Shown here piece by piece: positions 41,419 to 52,560 of a DNA stretch of 64,000 nt (positions within the stretch are counted from its first letter, which is position 1; each line of letters starts with the position of its first letter). The notes beneath the pieces are model-generated. The model saw only the letters and a program-made list of their open reading frames with translations, was not told the DNA's origin and did no database searches. The position numbers and the translations under genes are program-made. The DNA is from Todiramphus chloris collaris (lineage: Eukaryota; Chordata; Aves; Coraciiformes; Alcedinidae), in contig JANVCC010000027.1 of assembly GCA_025345505.1 (NCBI GenBank), positions 1,625,847-1,689,846 on the forward strand. Reading direction: 5' to 3'.

Positions 41419-42036
41419 GTTGAAGACAGCTCCAAGCCCTGCAAAACAAATGTTGGGCTTTCCCATCAGCATAAAGAGAAAATCCCGCAGGACTCTGTCC
41501 CAGCCCTGGAAAAGCTGGGTCACCCTGGGCAGAGGAACCAGGAGGTCACAGTCATGAAGGGCAGAACAAAATCTGACCAGAGCAAAGGCCTTGTTCCTGA
41601 GCGAGCCAGCGGGGATCTCCACAGGCCGTTCTGCTCTTCTCACAGTGGTCCAGCAGCCCAGTCATGGTGGGACTGGGAAGCCACCTCCCTCCGCAGACGG
41701 ACGAGCAGCAAGCTGCAGGCTTCTCTTCGGGAGAGCAATGTCGGTGGGCAGGTGTCCGAGACCAACGTGGACACCGGGCTCACCGTGAGTCCTGCCAGTG
41801 GCCGCTGCCCACTCAGCTGCTTCTCCAGGGACCTGTGGAGCAGCCTCCTCCAGCCCCGAGCACCCATGGTGGGGCCCAGCAGCACCATTCCCTCCCAGGA
41901 CAGGACCCGGCTGCTGGTTGCTGCAGCCAGGAGGAGTAAAGGAGACGGACAAAGCTCTTGGGCCTTCCACCCGCAAACGCCACGGGCCAGCCCTGCCAAC
42001 AGAACAGAGGACGAGGAGGAGGAGTTTTTCATCTGA
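41419..42036 (+). CDS. FAM124B: FAM124B second coding exon and stop (residues 244-448)
   Basis: 205 codons and TGA, beginning VEDSSKPCKTNVGLSHQH after acceptor cttccacag. It is Ser/Pro/Arg-rich, with no domain I recognise, and ends NRTEDEEEEFFI. The acidic patch followed by FFI is a conserved family terminus as I recall it. The rapid drift of this half compared with the first exon is typical of a disordered tail. Confidence 0.92.
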   Translation, partial: VEDSSKPCKTNVGLSHQHKEKIPQDSVPALEKLGHPGQRNQEVTVMKGRTKSDQSKGLVPERASGDLHRPFCSSHSGPAAQSWWDWEATSLRRRTSSKLQASLRESNVGGQVSETNVDTGLTVSPASGRCPLSCFSRDLWSSLLQPRAPMVGPSSTIPSQDRTRLLVAAARRSKGDGQSSWAFHPQTPRASPANRTEDEEEEFFI

Positions 42037-42275
42037 CTGAAACCAAACTTGCCAGGTGGAAAAAGTTGCGGGTTGGTCTGAAGAGGCTCCACATCCTCCC
42101 AGGTGATGTTGCCCTGGAAGTGATGCTCACATACCCTTCGATGCAGAAAGCTGAGCAGGACACACTTCAGCGAGCACTTGCAACCTTCCCCCAACCACCC
42201 CTGACACCCCCCTGATGTTTTCATAAGCTCTGTGAAAGTTTCTGGACTTATTAATAAATCCTCCTGTGATGTTTT
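42037..42275 (+). other. FAM124B: FAM124B 3' UTR
   Basis: A short 3' UTR from the stop to just past the poly(A) signal at 42253. It has no repeats. Confidence 0.75.
42253..42258 (+). terminator. FAM124B: FAM124B poly(A) signal
   Basis: AATAAA 217 nt after the stop, followed within about 15-25 nt by a U/GU-rich element (tcctcctgtgatgttttac). Cleavage is likely near 42275. Confidence 0.75.
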
Positions 42276-42588
42276 ACATCTGCGAAGGTGATTATTTACC
42301 TAGCACCCTAGGAACCTAGCCAGTGTTCTCAGAGCTGGGGAAAAAATGTTTGCTTGGTGACCCAGGAAAGCAGCAGAGAGGAGAGCTCCTGGGTGGGTTT
42401 GCTCACTGTGGTCGTGGTGGTGTTTGCAAGAGTGGGAGGCTGGGAGGGATAAGGAGAGAGGAGAGGGATAGTCATGAACCCAGGAGTAAAGCCCAAAGGT
42501 GGGATTGCTGGGCAAAACAGCTCCAAAGGGAGATTTCACATCCTTCTCTCTACTCTCTCATGCCAAAGGAGCGACAAAAACACTGAGG
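42276..42588. other. Sequence between FAM124B and the first downstream CR1
   Basis: About 310 bp of mixed sequence. No feature is recognised. Confidence 0.5.
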
Positions 42589-43017
42589 GGACTGGAGCAT
42601 CTCTGTGCCCAGGACAGGCTGAGAGCCCTGGGGCTGTTCAGCTGGAGAAGAGCAGCCTGAGAGGGGAGCTGAGCAATGCTGAGCAAGAGCTAAAGGGCCC
42701 CCGGGGGGCAAGAGGATGGGGCCAGACTCTGCTCAGTGATGCCCAGCGACAGGACAAGGAGCAATGGTCACCAACTGGAACCCAGGAGGTTCCATCTGAG
42801 CAGGAGGAGAAAATTCTTTGGTGTGAGGGTGTTGGAGCCTGGCCCAGGCTGCCCAGAGAAGTTGTGGAGTCTCCTTGTCTGGAGAGATTCCCAACCTGGC
42901 TGGACACTGTGCTGCTGGGCCCCCTGCTCTGGGTGACCCTGCTGGATGGAGCAGCAGGGTGGCACCAGATCATCTCCAGAGGGCCCTTCCAATCCCCACC
43001 ATGCTGGGATTCTGTGA
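42589..43017 (+). mobile_element. CR1 LINE 3' fragment, sense
   Basis: It runs from gactggagcatctctgtgcc to ccatgctgggattctgtg. The 109 bp at 42592-42700 are identical to 61879-61987. The 3' half is the sense counterpart of the antisense copies at 52288 and 58332. Confidence 0.93.
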
Positions 43018-43472
43018 AAGGTGCTTGAGTGTGACTATTTATCATAATCTCATTTTACCTAAGACAAAGGAGGATGCTTAAGAGGGATAAGGTCAGTATC
43101 CAGCATGGGGGAAATGCTTCATCATTTCAAACAGAGAGAAGAAAATGATACATGAGATTCACCTGCTTGCAATAGATCACAGAAGAGAAGGACTTCAAGT
43201 CAAAGGAAAACTGCTCTGAACATGCTGCTTGTGAGTATGTAAAATCCATGTATTTTGAGTGCTGTGTTACCCAGGCAGCTGCTGGGTCAGAGGTTCCAGT
43301 TTCTCCCTGCAGCCCTGAATAAAAGGAAAAGAGGCGAGCTGGTGGTTGTTTTGGGGTTTTTTTGGGGGGGTTTTTGTTACTATTTGTATGCATGATGCTT
43401 GATATAAATGATTTAGTCTCGTGGAAATGGTTCTGACTTAGCTGTGACCATCAGGGCTGATGGTGCTGTGGC
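43018..43472. other. Short intergenic gap
   Basis: Unassigned sequence with a T/G run at 43350-43376. Confidence 0.5.
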
Positions 43473-43738
43473 TGCCATAGACTGGTTTGGGTCGGAAGGG
43501 ATCTTTCAAGGTCCTCTAGTCCAACCCCCCTGCAGGGAGCAGGGCCATCTGCACCTAGAGCAGGGTGCTCAGAGCCCCGACCAACCTCCTGTGGGACGGT
43601 GCCAGGGATGGGGCAGCAACCACCTCTCTGGGCAGCCTGAGCCAGGCTCTCCCCACCCTCATTATCAACAATTTCTCCTCTCCAGTCTGAATCTCCCTCT
43701 TGAAGTTGAAACCATCACCCCTTGTCCTGTTGTATCTC
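43473..43738 (-). mobile_element. CR1 LINE 3' fragment, antisense
   Basis: It starts gccatagactggtttgggtc, then aggtcctctagtccaaccc and gcagggagcagggccatctg. It ends near 43738 after the reversed hallmark gaaaccatcaccccttgtcc. It belongs to the same group as 60405, 53135 and 63510. Confidence 0.92.
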
Positions 43739-44099
43739 TAAATGTTTTAATTTATTTTTACTTTTTTTTTCTTTTCCTCCTTGGTATTATTATTTTTTAT
43801 TATTCACTCCTTTGTTTGTTTCCTTTAGTTTTCCCCTAGCCTGGCTGTCACGGCTGAGCGGGGGCTGCGGGTGGGGTGGGTGGATGGATACTGGGGGAGG
43901 ACAATGCCCAGTGCTGCCCGTCCGTGATGCACCAGCTCCTCCTGGTGCCCGCAAACGGCATCTCCCTGCCCTTGGGTCCTGGGCTCCCCCTGACCCCCTC
44001 CCGGCATCAAGAGCACAGGGACTGGGATAATACACTGAATTTTTTTAGTTGTTACTTGGAAATCAAAGACTTTTCACTTTCCCATGTTTTTCTAGTGCG

Positions 44100-44515
44100 C
44101 AGGAGCATGAGAAGCAGCAGGGGAGCACGGCCAGGACAACCAACCTGAACTAGCCAAAGGGATATTCCATACCATATGATGTCATGGCCAGCATATAAAC
44201 TGGTGGGAACTGGCTGAAAGGTGCAGATCACTGCCAGGGCATCGGTCAGCGGGTGGTGAGCAAGTGCATTGGGCATCATTTGACTTCTCTTGGGGTGTAT
44301 TTCTCTCTCTTTTCATTATATTCCTTGTCAATACTATTATGATTATGATGAATTTTAATTTTTACTGTTATTCTGTTTTATTTTAGTTACTAAACCATTC
44401 TTATCGTGACCCACAAGTTCTTTTCTCCCCAGTTCTCCTCCCCATCCCACTGGGAAGGGGGCAGGGGCCAGCGTGGTGCTCAGTTGCCGGCTGGTGTTAA
44501 AGCCCCACAACCTCC
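44100..44515 (+). mobile_element. Solo LTR of an avian endogenous retrovirus (sense)
   Basis: Recognised from the avian LTR series gccaaagggatattccatac, catataaa (TATA box at 44194-44199), gtgagcaagtgcattgggca and cttatcgtgacccac, closing with tcctccccatcccactggg and gttgccggctgg. No internal retroviral sequence is seen on either side, so it is a solo LTR or fragment. The 5' boundary is uncertain, and the terminal inverted ends are not both clear. Confidence 0.7.
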
Positions 44516-46797
44516 TGCCCCATGTCGCACAGAATTTCATGAGGAGGACCCGCCCCAAGTCAGTAGGTCCCCGAGGTCACACCGACGATGTTTGTAGAGC
44601 CCACCACGGCCGGGGGCAGGGGGGTCACACAGCTGGGATGGGCAGCATCACATCTCCAGGTCCAGCCGTGGTCCAGCACATCTGAGCTCCTCACAGAGCC
44701 TCTCCTAATCCTCTTCTATCCCCCCCCAGCCCGTTCCTGCCAGTAATTGAGGCTTGTAATCCTCACTTTCATTAACATTAAAGTAACCTGATCCAGAAGA
44801 AAACAATCGAGATACTCGTAACCAAGCCAATTTCTCTTGCGTTCATTCATTCATTTTCTCTGCCAGCAAAGTAGTTAATTAAGGAGATCTGTCATGGAAG
44901 CAGCAGGGTAAAAATGAGCCCTCCCTTATTGTGCTTTATTGTTTTGTTGGCAGCCTCAGACCCTGATGTGCTGCGAGTTCGTATGTGCTTGGTACTGTTT
45001 ATCTGCTGAGTGTACAGAAAAAAAATGAAGACGCAATGCTGACACGCTGCTTACGGAGATGTTCTGCTAAAAAAATGCTAGGGCAGAACAGGGTTTTAGC
45101 TGTAGCAATGGGAAAAAAAAAGATCATTACTTTTAATGGAGAATAATTTAATTTCAAAGGTTAAATAAAAAAAAAAGATTTCTCCCCTTTCCCTCGATAG
45201 CTGAGCACCAAAGGATGGCTTGTGGGTTGTCGTGAATTAATCCCGTGCCCCTTTCTGGAGGTGATGGAGCAGGGTGGGAAGTGGAACCTGAGCTTTGGCT
45301 GGGCAGAACAGGATTAGAGATCAGCCTGGATTAACATTTCAGTTATCCTGTAACAGGGGTCACACCCAAGTTTGGGAGGGTGTCCGGAAGGAAAAAAACA
45401 GTGTGTCGGGCAGCAATCGGTACAGGTCTGTGGTCCTGGGCGCTACCTGGAGGCAGTGATGCCTCCACTGAATTTCTCGACCTCCTCTTTCTGCAGGCTC
45501 CTCCTGACCCCACAACTGCATTGCAGTTTCCTGTGCCGCTCTTCTGCTCCGTTCTCCTCGTTGGTGAGAGGTTGGGAGAGGTTTCCATCTCCCGGGGAGC
45601 GCCTGCATTGCTATTCCAGCTCAGGATGTGCGTCTGATTGCAGGCAAGGACAGATCTGATTCCTATTAGTGTGAATTAATATTCTTTAAGAATCCCCAAA
45701 GCTTTCTTCTCCCCTTCTCGCCCTCCTTCAGGCACCAGCAGCCCAGCTATGCTGGGAGGTGATTAGATTTGCAAATGCGTTCCTGCGGACTCTTGGAGAC
45801 ACCGTCAGTTTTCTCATCTCACTTGTGAGGCTGTCACAGTTTCCACCACGCTTCTCGAACTGGGATTATCCCCAGTTGCATCTGGGCATCAGAAGGTGCC
45901 TCATAGGGCTCAGGCCTGGGTTAGGCACAGAGCAGGGGGGGACCTGCTGGGGCCTTGCACTATCACAGTGGGTAAAAGATTGACCCTCACTCTCCCAAAC
46001 TGGGACAATAGGATGAGAGACACCCTGATAATGGACTGGAGGTGGGAAGATGTCCATCTCCTGTTGGTATCACTGGGATTCAATGCTTTGGTGGGGAGGA
46101 AGAGGAGGAAGTCCCTCCTCCTCCTCCTCCTTTTGCCTTAGATTTGGAGGAACAGAGGGAGAAGGAGGAATCTGAGGCATCCCAGCTTTTGTGTCACCGT
46201 GTCATCTGTGCCATTGTGTGTGTGACATGCTGGTAGCTGGGATCCTCCCTGGTGGGTGTGGTGACTGGGACAAGTCCAGGTCCTGCATCATCTCTCCATG
46301 CTCAGGCATCTGGGGTGGGAAGGCGTAGTTGGAGCTGTGTCACTCCTCCATGGTCTCTTGCCCTGTCCCTTGGGCCACCTTTGTCTCTTTCTTGACGTGG
46401 TGGCAGCAAACGCTCCTGCTGGGCTGGTGGGACCAAAGTTCTCTGTGGAGCTCCACGCAGCCCTGAGTCACCCTGAGTCCCTGCACAGCAGGGAAACACC
46501 CTGCCACCTCCAGCTTCTCAGCCCCAGCTTCACCACTTCTCCTTCTCGTTGTCCATGTGTGCTGCTGGCACCAGGAAGAAAGGATTTCTAAAATGCTTTC
46601 CTCCAACGTCTCACAGATTTGCAGCCCTTGCCCCTCTTATCTGGCAGCTGGGGTTTGGTTTTGTCTGTTTGATTCCTGAGCATGTGTCTCGGAGGGTTTG
46701 GAAGGATGAGGACTTCTTCTGTCCCCCCTGGTGACTCGGGCCATCCATGGTGAGCCAGCCAGGTAGCGCTTCCAGAGCCGTGCTCCCCGGGGAGGGG
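44516..46797. other. Intergenic sequence, no gene recognised
   Basis: 2.3 kb. It includes an AT-rich, CNE-like patch at 44740-44900, then GC-richer unassigned sequence with a short GGA/TCC inverted patch near 46100. Several overlapping open frames show no recognisable protein. Confidence 0.5.
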
Positions 46798-46890
46798 AGA
46801 AGGGGTGTCAGGAGCGTAAGGGCAGCGATGTGTGGATACCACAAACCTTAGCGAAACCAGAGTGGGATGGGGTTCTTCCAGGTTTCATTT
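46798..46890 (-). repeat. 93-bp inverted repeat, left arm (non-CR1 segment)
   Basis: The reverse complement of this segment occurs at 48581-48673 with one difference seen (agagtggg versus agagcggg). It contains ggtgtcaggagcgtaagggc and ccacaaaccttagcgaaacc. On both sides it is joined to a CR1 3' end. Confidence 0.93.
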
Positions 46891-47190
46891 GAATCATAGA
46901 ACAGTTTAGATTGGAAAGGACCTTCAAGATCATCTCGTTCCAACCCCCCTGCCATGGGCAGGAACACCTCCTGCTAGACCAGATTGCTCAGAGCCACATC
47001 CAACCCAGTCTTGAACACTTCCAGCAATGGAACATCTACCACCTCTCTGGGCAACCTGTTCCAGTGCCTCACCACTTTCACAGTGAAGAACTGTTGCTTA
47101 CATCTAACCTAAATCTTCCCTCTTTCAGTTTGAAGCCATCACCCCTCATCCTATCACTTGTGAAAAGTGCCTTTCCAACAAGGTGTTGGG
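46891..47190 (-). mobile_element. CR1 LINE 3' fragment, antisense
   Basis: It begins gaatcatagaacagtttaga, followed by ggaccttcaagatcatctc and ccatgggcaggaacacctcc. It reaches the more internal CR1 block tttgaagccatcacccctc near 47140. Its first ~45 bp match the CR1 at 48445 better than the rest does. Confidence 0.93.
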
Positions 47191-47634
47191 AGTAGAGCTA
47201 CACCTGAAGTGGTCCTTTACATCATACTCACCTTTCCCAGCACCTGCACTTCTAACAAAGACCTGAAAATCACTTTGTACAGATGCAGAGGGACAAGCAG
47301 CTTTTCTCTCTCCTGGTGTAACTGTGAGATTTGACAGGCTTCTGTGGTTTTCAAGTTCTGCTCTCCTTTCCTGGTAGGAGCAACGACAAGCTTCAGACCA
47401 TCATTGAAACCTGGTCTTGAGTTTGTGAAGGAAACTGTATTGATGATGAAAATACTCAGGAAGTATTGTGAGGCCAAGGCTGAATGGAGACCTCCTCCCT
47501 CCACAACCATCACAGAGAGCATGGACCTCCAGGAGGTGGACAAAGACGGCAGTGGTGGCCGCCCATGAGCAGCTGGCCCACGGGTGGCCTCCTGGGTAAG
47601 CACCTGGATTTCTCAGTTGCTGTTCTGCACTGGT
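47191..47634. other. Spacer between inverted CR1 copies
   Basis: Unassigned. It carries overlapping open frames on both strands but no recognisable domain. Confidence 0.4.
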
Positions 47635-48308
47635 ACAGGTTAGGGGTCACCCTGCTGGAAAGCAGCACCACGGAGAAAGACCTTGGAGTCTTAGTGGATA
47701 ATAAGTTCTCCATGTGCCCTTGCGACCGGAAAGGCCAATGGCATCCTGGGGTGCATCAAGAAAACTGTGGCCAGCAGGTGTAGGGAGGTAGTGAGACCAT
47801 AGCTGGAATACTGTGTCCAGTTTTGGGCTCCCCAATTGGAGACAGGGATCTACTGGGAGGAGTCCAATGCAGGCGACGAGGATGATTAAGGGACTTGAGC
47901 ATCTCCCCTGTGAAGAAAGGCTGAGGGAACTGGGGCTGTTTAGTCTTGAGAGGAGAAGACTGAGAGGGGACCTTATTGATGTCTATCAATATCTGAAGGG
48001 TGGGTGTCAAATGGAAGGGGCCAGTCTCTTTTCTGTAGTGCCCAGCAATAGGACAAAGAACAATGGGTATAAACTTGAGCATAGAGGGTTCCACGTCAAC
48101 ATGAGGAGGAACTTCTTTGCTGTGAGGGTGACGGAGCCTGGCCCAGGCTGCCCAGAGAGGTTGTGGAGTCTCCTGTGGAGACTTTCAAAACCTGTCTGTA
48201 TCTGTTCCTGTGTGGGCTGCCCTGAGTGACCCTGCTCTGGCAGGGGGGTAGGACTCAATGATCTCTAGAAGTCCCTTCCAAGCCCTGATGTTGTATGATT
48301 CTATGATT
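47635..48308 (+). mobile_element. CR1 LINE, 3' ~670 bp, sense
   Basis: The longest CR1 copy in the window. It encodes a recognisable remnant of the ORF2 C-terminal part ([29 protein letters not shown]) with frameshifts. It ends in the 3' tail gattctatgattag. Confidence 0.95.
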
Positions 48309-48444
48309 AGCCAATTTAAAATTAACAAGGTGGTTCAGTAGAATATGTTACAATCAAAATAGCCACTTAATCACAGATTCAATAACGACAAGATTCACAC
48401 CAACTTACTACAAGGTGCCCTTAATCAATATGTGGATGCTCTGT

Positions 48445-48580
48445 CACTGGATGAGTTCGAGACCAGGCTGGATGGGGCTTGGAGCAACCTGGTCTAGGGG
48501 GAGGTGTCCCTGCCCATGGCAGGGGGGGTTGGAACAAGATGATCTTGAAGGTCCTTTCCAATCCAAACTGTTCTATGATT
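48445..48580 (+). mobile_element. CR1 LINE 3' fragment, sense
   Basis: About 135 bp, from gatgagttcgagaccaggct to ccaaactgttctatgatt. It is directly joined to the 93-bp right arm and is the mirror partner of the 46891 copy. Confidence 0.93.
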
Positions 48581-48673
48581 CAAATGAAACCTGGAAGAAC
48601 CCCATCCCGCTCTGGTTTCGCTAAGGTTTGTGGTATCCACACATCGCTGCCCTTACGCTCCTGACACCCCTTC
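48581..48673 (+). repeat. 93-bp inverted repeat, right arm (non-CR1 segment)
   Basis: It starts caaatgaaacctggaagaac and ends gctcctgacaccccttc, the reverse complement of 46798-46890. It stops abruptly against another CR1 tail (cttccaacccaaaccacgc). Confidence 0.93.
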
Positions 48674-48695
48674 TTCCAACCCAAACCACGCTATG
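48671..48695 (+). mobile_element. CR1 3' tail fragment, sense
   Basis: The words cttccaacccaaacca and cgctatgataa are the end of a CR1, left with no upstream body. They are separated from the rest by the inserted CR1 plus 93-bp segment. Confidence 0.6.
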
Positions 48696-50090
48696 ATAAA
48701 TATATGTGAGTATAATCATAGACATGAACACAGACACCTTAGTGTCCTTCTCAACCCATGCCTGGTTGACCCCAGGCTGGTTCACAGCCCAGGAAGAGAC
48801 GGGAGAGGGAAATTGCACCAGGTCTTGAGCGGGCTTCGGGTGACGGCGGTGGGACCGCACCGCCGCCGCCAGAAAGGGTGCAACGCTACGGGTTAAACTG
48901 GGTTAGTGCCACGGGACCACGGATGTCTCGGTTGCATTTTAACAGCTTGAACCGTGTTGGGAGCAGGAGAGCTGGTGGGGTGCAGAGCACGTCCCCGGCT
49001 CCAGCCACCCCGGGACACTGGGATGCGGCTCAGAATTGATGAGGCTGTCACAGGCGTGATCACGGTTGAGGAGGTGCTGTCGGTCCCGGCCCCTCTCCTG
49101 GGGCTTCCAACCTCTGCAGAAAATCACCCGGTAGAGTGTCATTTCTCATGCTTGTTCTTAGCCTAATGGTGTGTAGTCGGTTTGGGGTTTGGAAGTTGGA
49201 TGAAAATCAATTCATCTGAGTTTAAAAATCCAGTCGATTGGATGTGGCTGGTTGAGTGGTTTGGGAGTTTTTTTTCTTTCTCCTCAGGCTTTGTAGACAT
49301 TTTGGTCGTGGGCATGGTGGGCATTAGTGATCTAAGCCTCTCCACCGGGTAGGAAAATAATATTCTTCCCATTTTATTCCAAGGGAAATGAAAATAAAGA
49401 GGTTTTGTACAGCTTGCCCAACAGCACAGGGTGAGTCCCTGTAATAAAAAGCAGATCTCCCATCTCTTAATCTTACACATTAACTGCAACAACATCCTTC
49501 TTCCTTAATCCTCCTTCCAAACACTTCGGAACTTTGCACTAACAGTTTGTTTTTATTGGGCATGGTGTTGATAAGTGATTTCTTTGAACAATGGCCAATT
49601 CACGGACTATTGTTCAGTGGTAATGAGCTGGCCTAACATAAATTCAACGGTATGCCAAGACTTTACACCTGAATAGCATCCAGAGGTCTGAAGCCTGTGC
49701 CTGATACCAGGGGGAGGGAAAATTCCCGTTATTGTTTGGAAAGAAGGATGAGAACAATTAGGAAGTAGACAAATGCAGATGTCGGGCATAAATGCAAACG
49801 GTGGTGACTTTAGGTACTCAGGCTGGTTCCTCTGTTTTCTTCTCCCTGTTTCAGTCTTCAGAATCCCTTGCTGTCAGAGGGATGGTGAGATGATGGTGTT
49901 GCCTTCAATTGGGGATGCTGAGAATGGCTCTGTGAAGGCTGGTCAGTGGTGGGTGGAAGGAAAGGAAGTTTTGGCTTCTGTAGGAGGAGAAGGGGCTTTT
50001 GGTTGATAGTAAGGAAGTCCTTCCTGTGTTCCTACCTGTCGGTGGCAGAAAGCAGCTGCTGATCCAGCAATGCTGGGTCTTGGGAATATA
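48696..50090. other. Intergenic sequence, no gene recognised
   Basis: It contains a small CpG-dense patch with a perfect 8-bp hairpin at 48844-48865. Otherwise unassigned. Confidence 0.5.
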
Positions 50091-50235
50091 TAATCATGGA
50101 ATGCTTTGGGTTGGAGGGGACCTTTCAAGGTCATCCAGTCCCACCCCTCTGCAGGGAGCAGAGACATCAGCAACAAGAGCAGGTTGCGCGGCCAACCTCA
50201 CCTGGAATGATGATGCCAGGGATGGGGCATCTCCC
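50091..50235 (-). mobile_element. CR1 LINE 3' fragment, antisense
   Basis: It starts atcatggaatgctttgggtt, then acctttcaaggtcatccag and ctgcagggagcagagacatc. It ends near ccagggatggggcatc. Confidence 0.88.
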
Positions 50236-52287
50236 CTCTTTGTAGGTGGGGCTGCCCATGCCCACATGTTGCCCTGCAGAGCTGTGTTGCGCTGATGGCT
50301 CTGCAAAGCATCACAGCACTGGTTTGGTTTGTTGTTTGCGGTGCTGTTCTCCTGGGGTCATAGATTGGGCAGTTTGGGTTCGCTCTTCTTTCGGTTTGGT
50401 TTTAATTACTGTTTGATCTCCGTGCTGCTGGTTCTCCTCTCCACTTGCTGTATTGTAGTCATTTTGCTCTGGGCTGCATTCTGAGAAAAACTAGGACATA
50501 CTCAGGGCCTTTGGTAGATGTTATGTCTGGATGGTGGCCCAGTGCTTTAAGAAATGCTCCTGACTGAGCAATAGAAGCCAAGAAATAAAAAGTTATGATA
50601 GTGTTCCAGATAAAACATGGGAGTACCTCATACAATTTCCAAGTGGCTCAGGCTGTGTCATCACAGTACCAAAAGAAAGCTGGGTCCGGAGCATTGCTGT
50701 TCCCAGGAGCACACTGGTTGTATAAATAATCCCTCGTAGGAGTGTTCAGTGATGGCCTCAAACCACATCTTCTGTCTTACCTGTGTTGGTCCCTTGCTAG
50801 TCTGGCTGGTAGACAGGCCCTCCCCTCTTCTATAGGACTTACCTGCAAAGGACATTGCTTCAGGCTCAGGATTTAGCGAGAGATGAGGACTTTTCCTAAC
50901 GGGTGTAGCTTTAGATTCCCACGTTCTGCTCTGCTTTCTGTGTCCCTGTTTGCTTAAACCTCTTCCATGTGTGTTTCCCAGAGTGATAAGATCTCAGCGG
51001 CACAACTTCAGCCACAACAATTGAATTTAGCCCGTCCTTTTTCCAAAGCCTCTGCGGTCAGCGGCAGCCAGCAGCTCTTCCTTGCCGGGTGGAGGAGCTC
51101 CCTGGGAGAGCTGCCTGCAGCAAGGAGCTCCACGGGGAACTGGATGGAACAGGCCATCCATGAAGGCAAGCAGCTGAGGGAAATGTTAGACTAGTTGTGG
51201 TTGCGCCTTTTAAACCATCATCTGGGTCACGTAGGAGGTCAAATGTTTGTGCAAGGTAAAAAAATACCTTTTCTCTTAGCCCACGGTGCGATGGTTGTTG
51301 CCTCCATATCAGTTATGGGTTGTGGAACAACTCACTCCGAAGGTCTTGGCTTGAGCCAGGAGCTGGAAACCTCCAGCTGGAATACCAGGTGGGTAAAGGC
51401 AATGAGGGAACTTCTGGTGAAGATACCTCGTTTAGCTGGGATTTGCTATAGGTGACTTTATAGCCTAAATCCACCAGGCTCTGGCGTGCTTTCCTCATCA
51501 CGACTTCTCTTGGCAAGGTCTGGGTCTTCTGCTGCGTGTTTGTCAAGATCTTTGCCTAACAGGTCTCTGACTTGCTGGTGATACAACCGTGTGATGGGTG
51601 AACATGGAAGTTTTATTGTCTGGTGCTGAACAGGCAGAAACTTGCTCTTTTGCCATCATGACCCAAGGATTCCTAGAATGTTGTTGAACCGAATACAAAC
51701 CAGTCGTCACAAATTCGTATTTGTGCATCAGATCTAAGCTGGTGGACTTCACCCCGTGAGGTGGAAATGCTCCTGTTCTTTGCCTTCTTCCCTTTTAAAC
51801 AAGGTGGTCTGCCAAATATTTACCTAGAGGAGTAAAATCCCCTCTATGAATTGATGTGTGTCCCCAGTTTTGTAAGACTTGCCCATTAATTCTCTTGTCT
51901 TCTGCCTGAACCAAGGGTCTCAGGGTCCTGCAGACGTGGTCAGAATCATCTTGATCCGATTTGCTGCATAGTTTTGCCTGACTGCACAGATGTTTCCTGT
52001 GTGCTCAGCAGAGGAGGGGTCAAACCCTCTTTCTGGAGCTACTATTTCTGGCAAAAAAATCCTGGTGTTTTTTATCCTTTCTGAACATGAATCTTCCAAG
52101 AGCTTATTTTGATTTATGAACCTGATTGTTTGAACACAGAGATGCAGTGGGGAACTGTGACCTTCCTTCAGGAAAGTGCATCAGCAAGTATTTCTGCCCC
52201 AACTCCCTCCAGGCTGAGTGCAAAGGTGTGAAGGACCCTGATGTACGCAACAAGGCTCTTGAGAGACCCAGGTAAGCCTACACAGGA
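50236..52287. other. Intergenic sequence, no gene recognised
   Basis: 2 kb of unassigned sequence. I see no repeat family, conserved exon or promoter signature. Confidence 0.5.
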
Positions 52288-52560
52288 CTCAGAATCCCAG
52301 CGTGCTAGGGGTTGGGAGGGACCTCTGAGGATCATTTGGTGCCACCCAGAGCAGGGGGCCCAGCAGCGCAGTGTCCACACTGGTTAGGAATCTCTCCAGA
52401 GCAGGAGGCTCCACAGCCTCTGGGCAGCTGGGCCAGGCTGTGCCTCCCTCACACCAAAGAAGTTTCTCCTCCTGTTCAGATGGAACCCCCTGGGTTCCAG
52501 TTTGTGCCACTTGTCCCGTCGCTGGGCAATGGTCAGGACACTACATGGACACATGGCACG
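52288..52560 (-). mobile_element. CR1 LINE 3' fragment, antisense
   Basis: It opens ctcagaatcccagcgtgcta and continues gccacccagagcagggggcc, then ctcacaccaaagaagtttct. It is the reverse of the 42589 copy's 3' half and the sister of 58332. Confidence 0.9.

Larger units (their letters stand above)
39698..42036 (+). other. FAM124B: FAM124B gene, coding span (two coding exons, 448 aa)
   Basis: FAM124B is a poorly understood vertebrate nuclear protein reported as a partner of the chromatin remodellers CHD7 and CHD8. The 729-nt and 618-nt exons join in phase 0 to give 448 residues; I recall about 455 in human. The N-terminal ~240 residues form the conserved FAM124 domain. The second half is low-complexity and ends in an acidic tail plus FFI. 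Its place next to CUL3 on the same strand matches mammals and supports orthology. The biochemical function is unknown. Confidence 0.95.

Noticed and set aside
41640..42224. 194-codon minus-strand frame over FAM124B exon 2
   Set aside because: It is the shadow of the real GC-rich FAM124B coding exon on the opposite strand.
47813..48229. 138-codon frame resembling a protein
   Set aside because: The sequence ([17 protein letters not shown]) is the end of CR1 ORF2 in a truncated, frameshifted retrotransposon, not a host gene.
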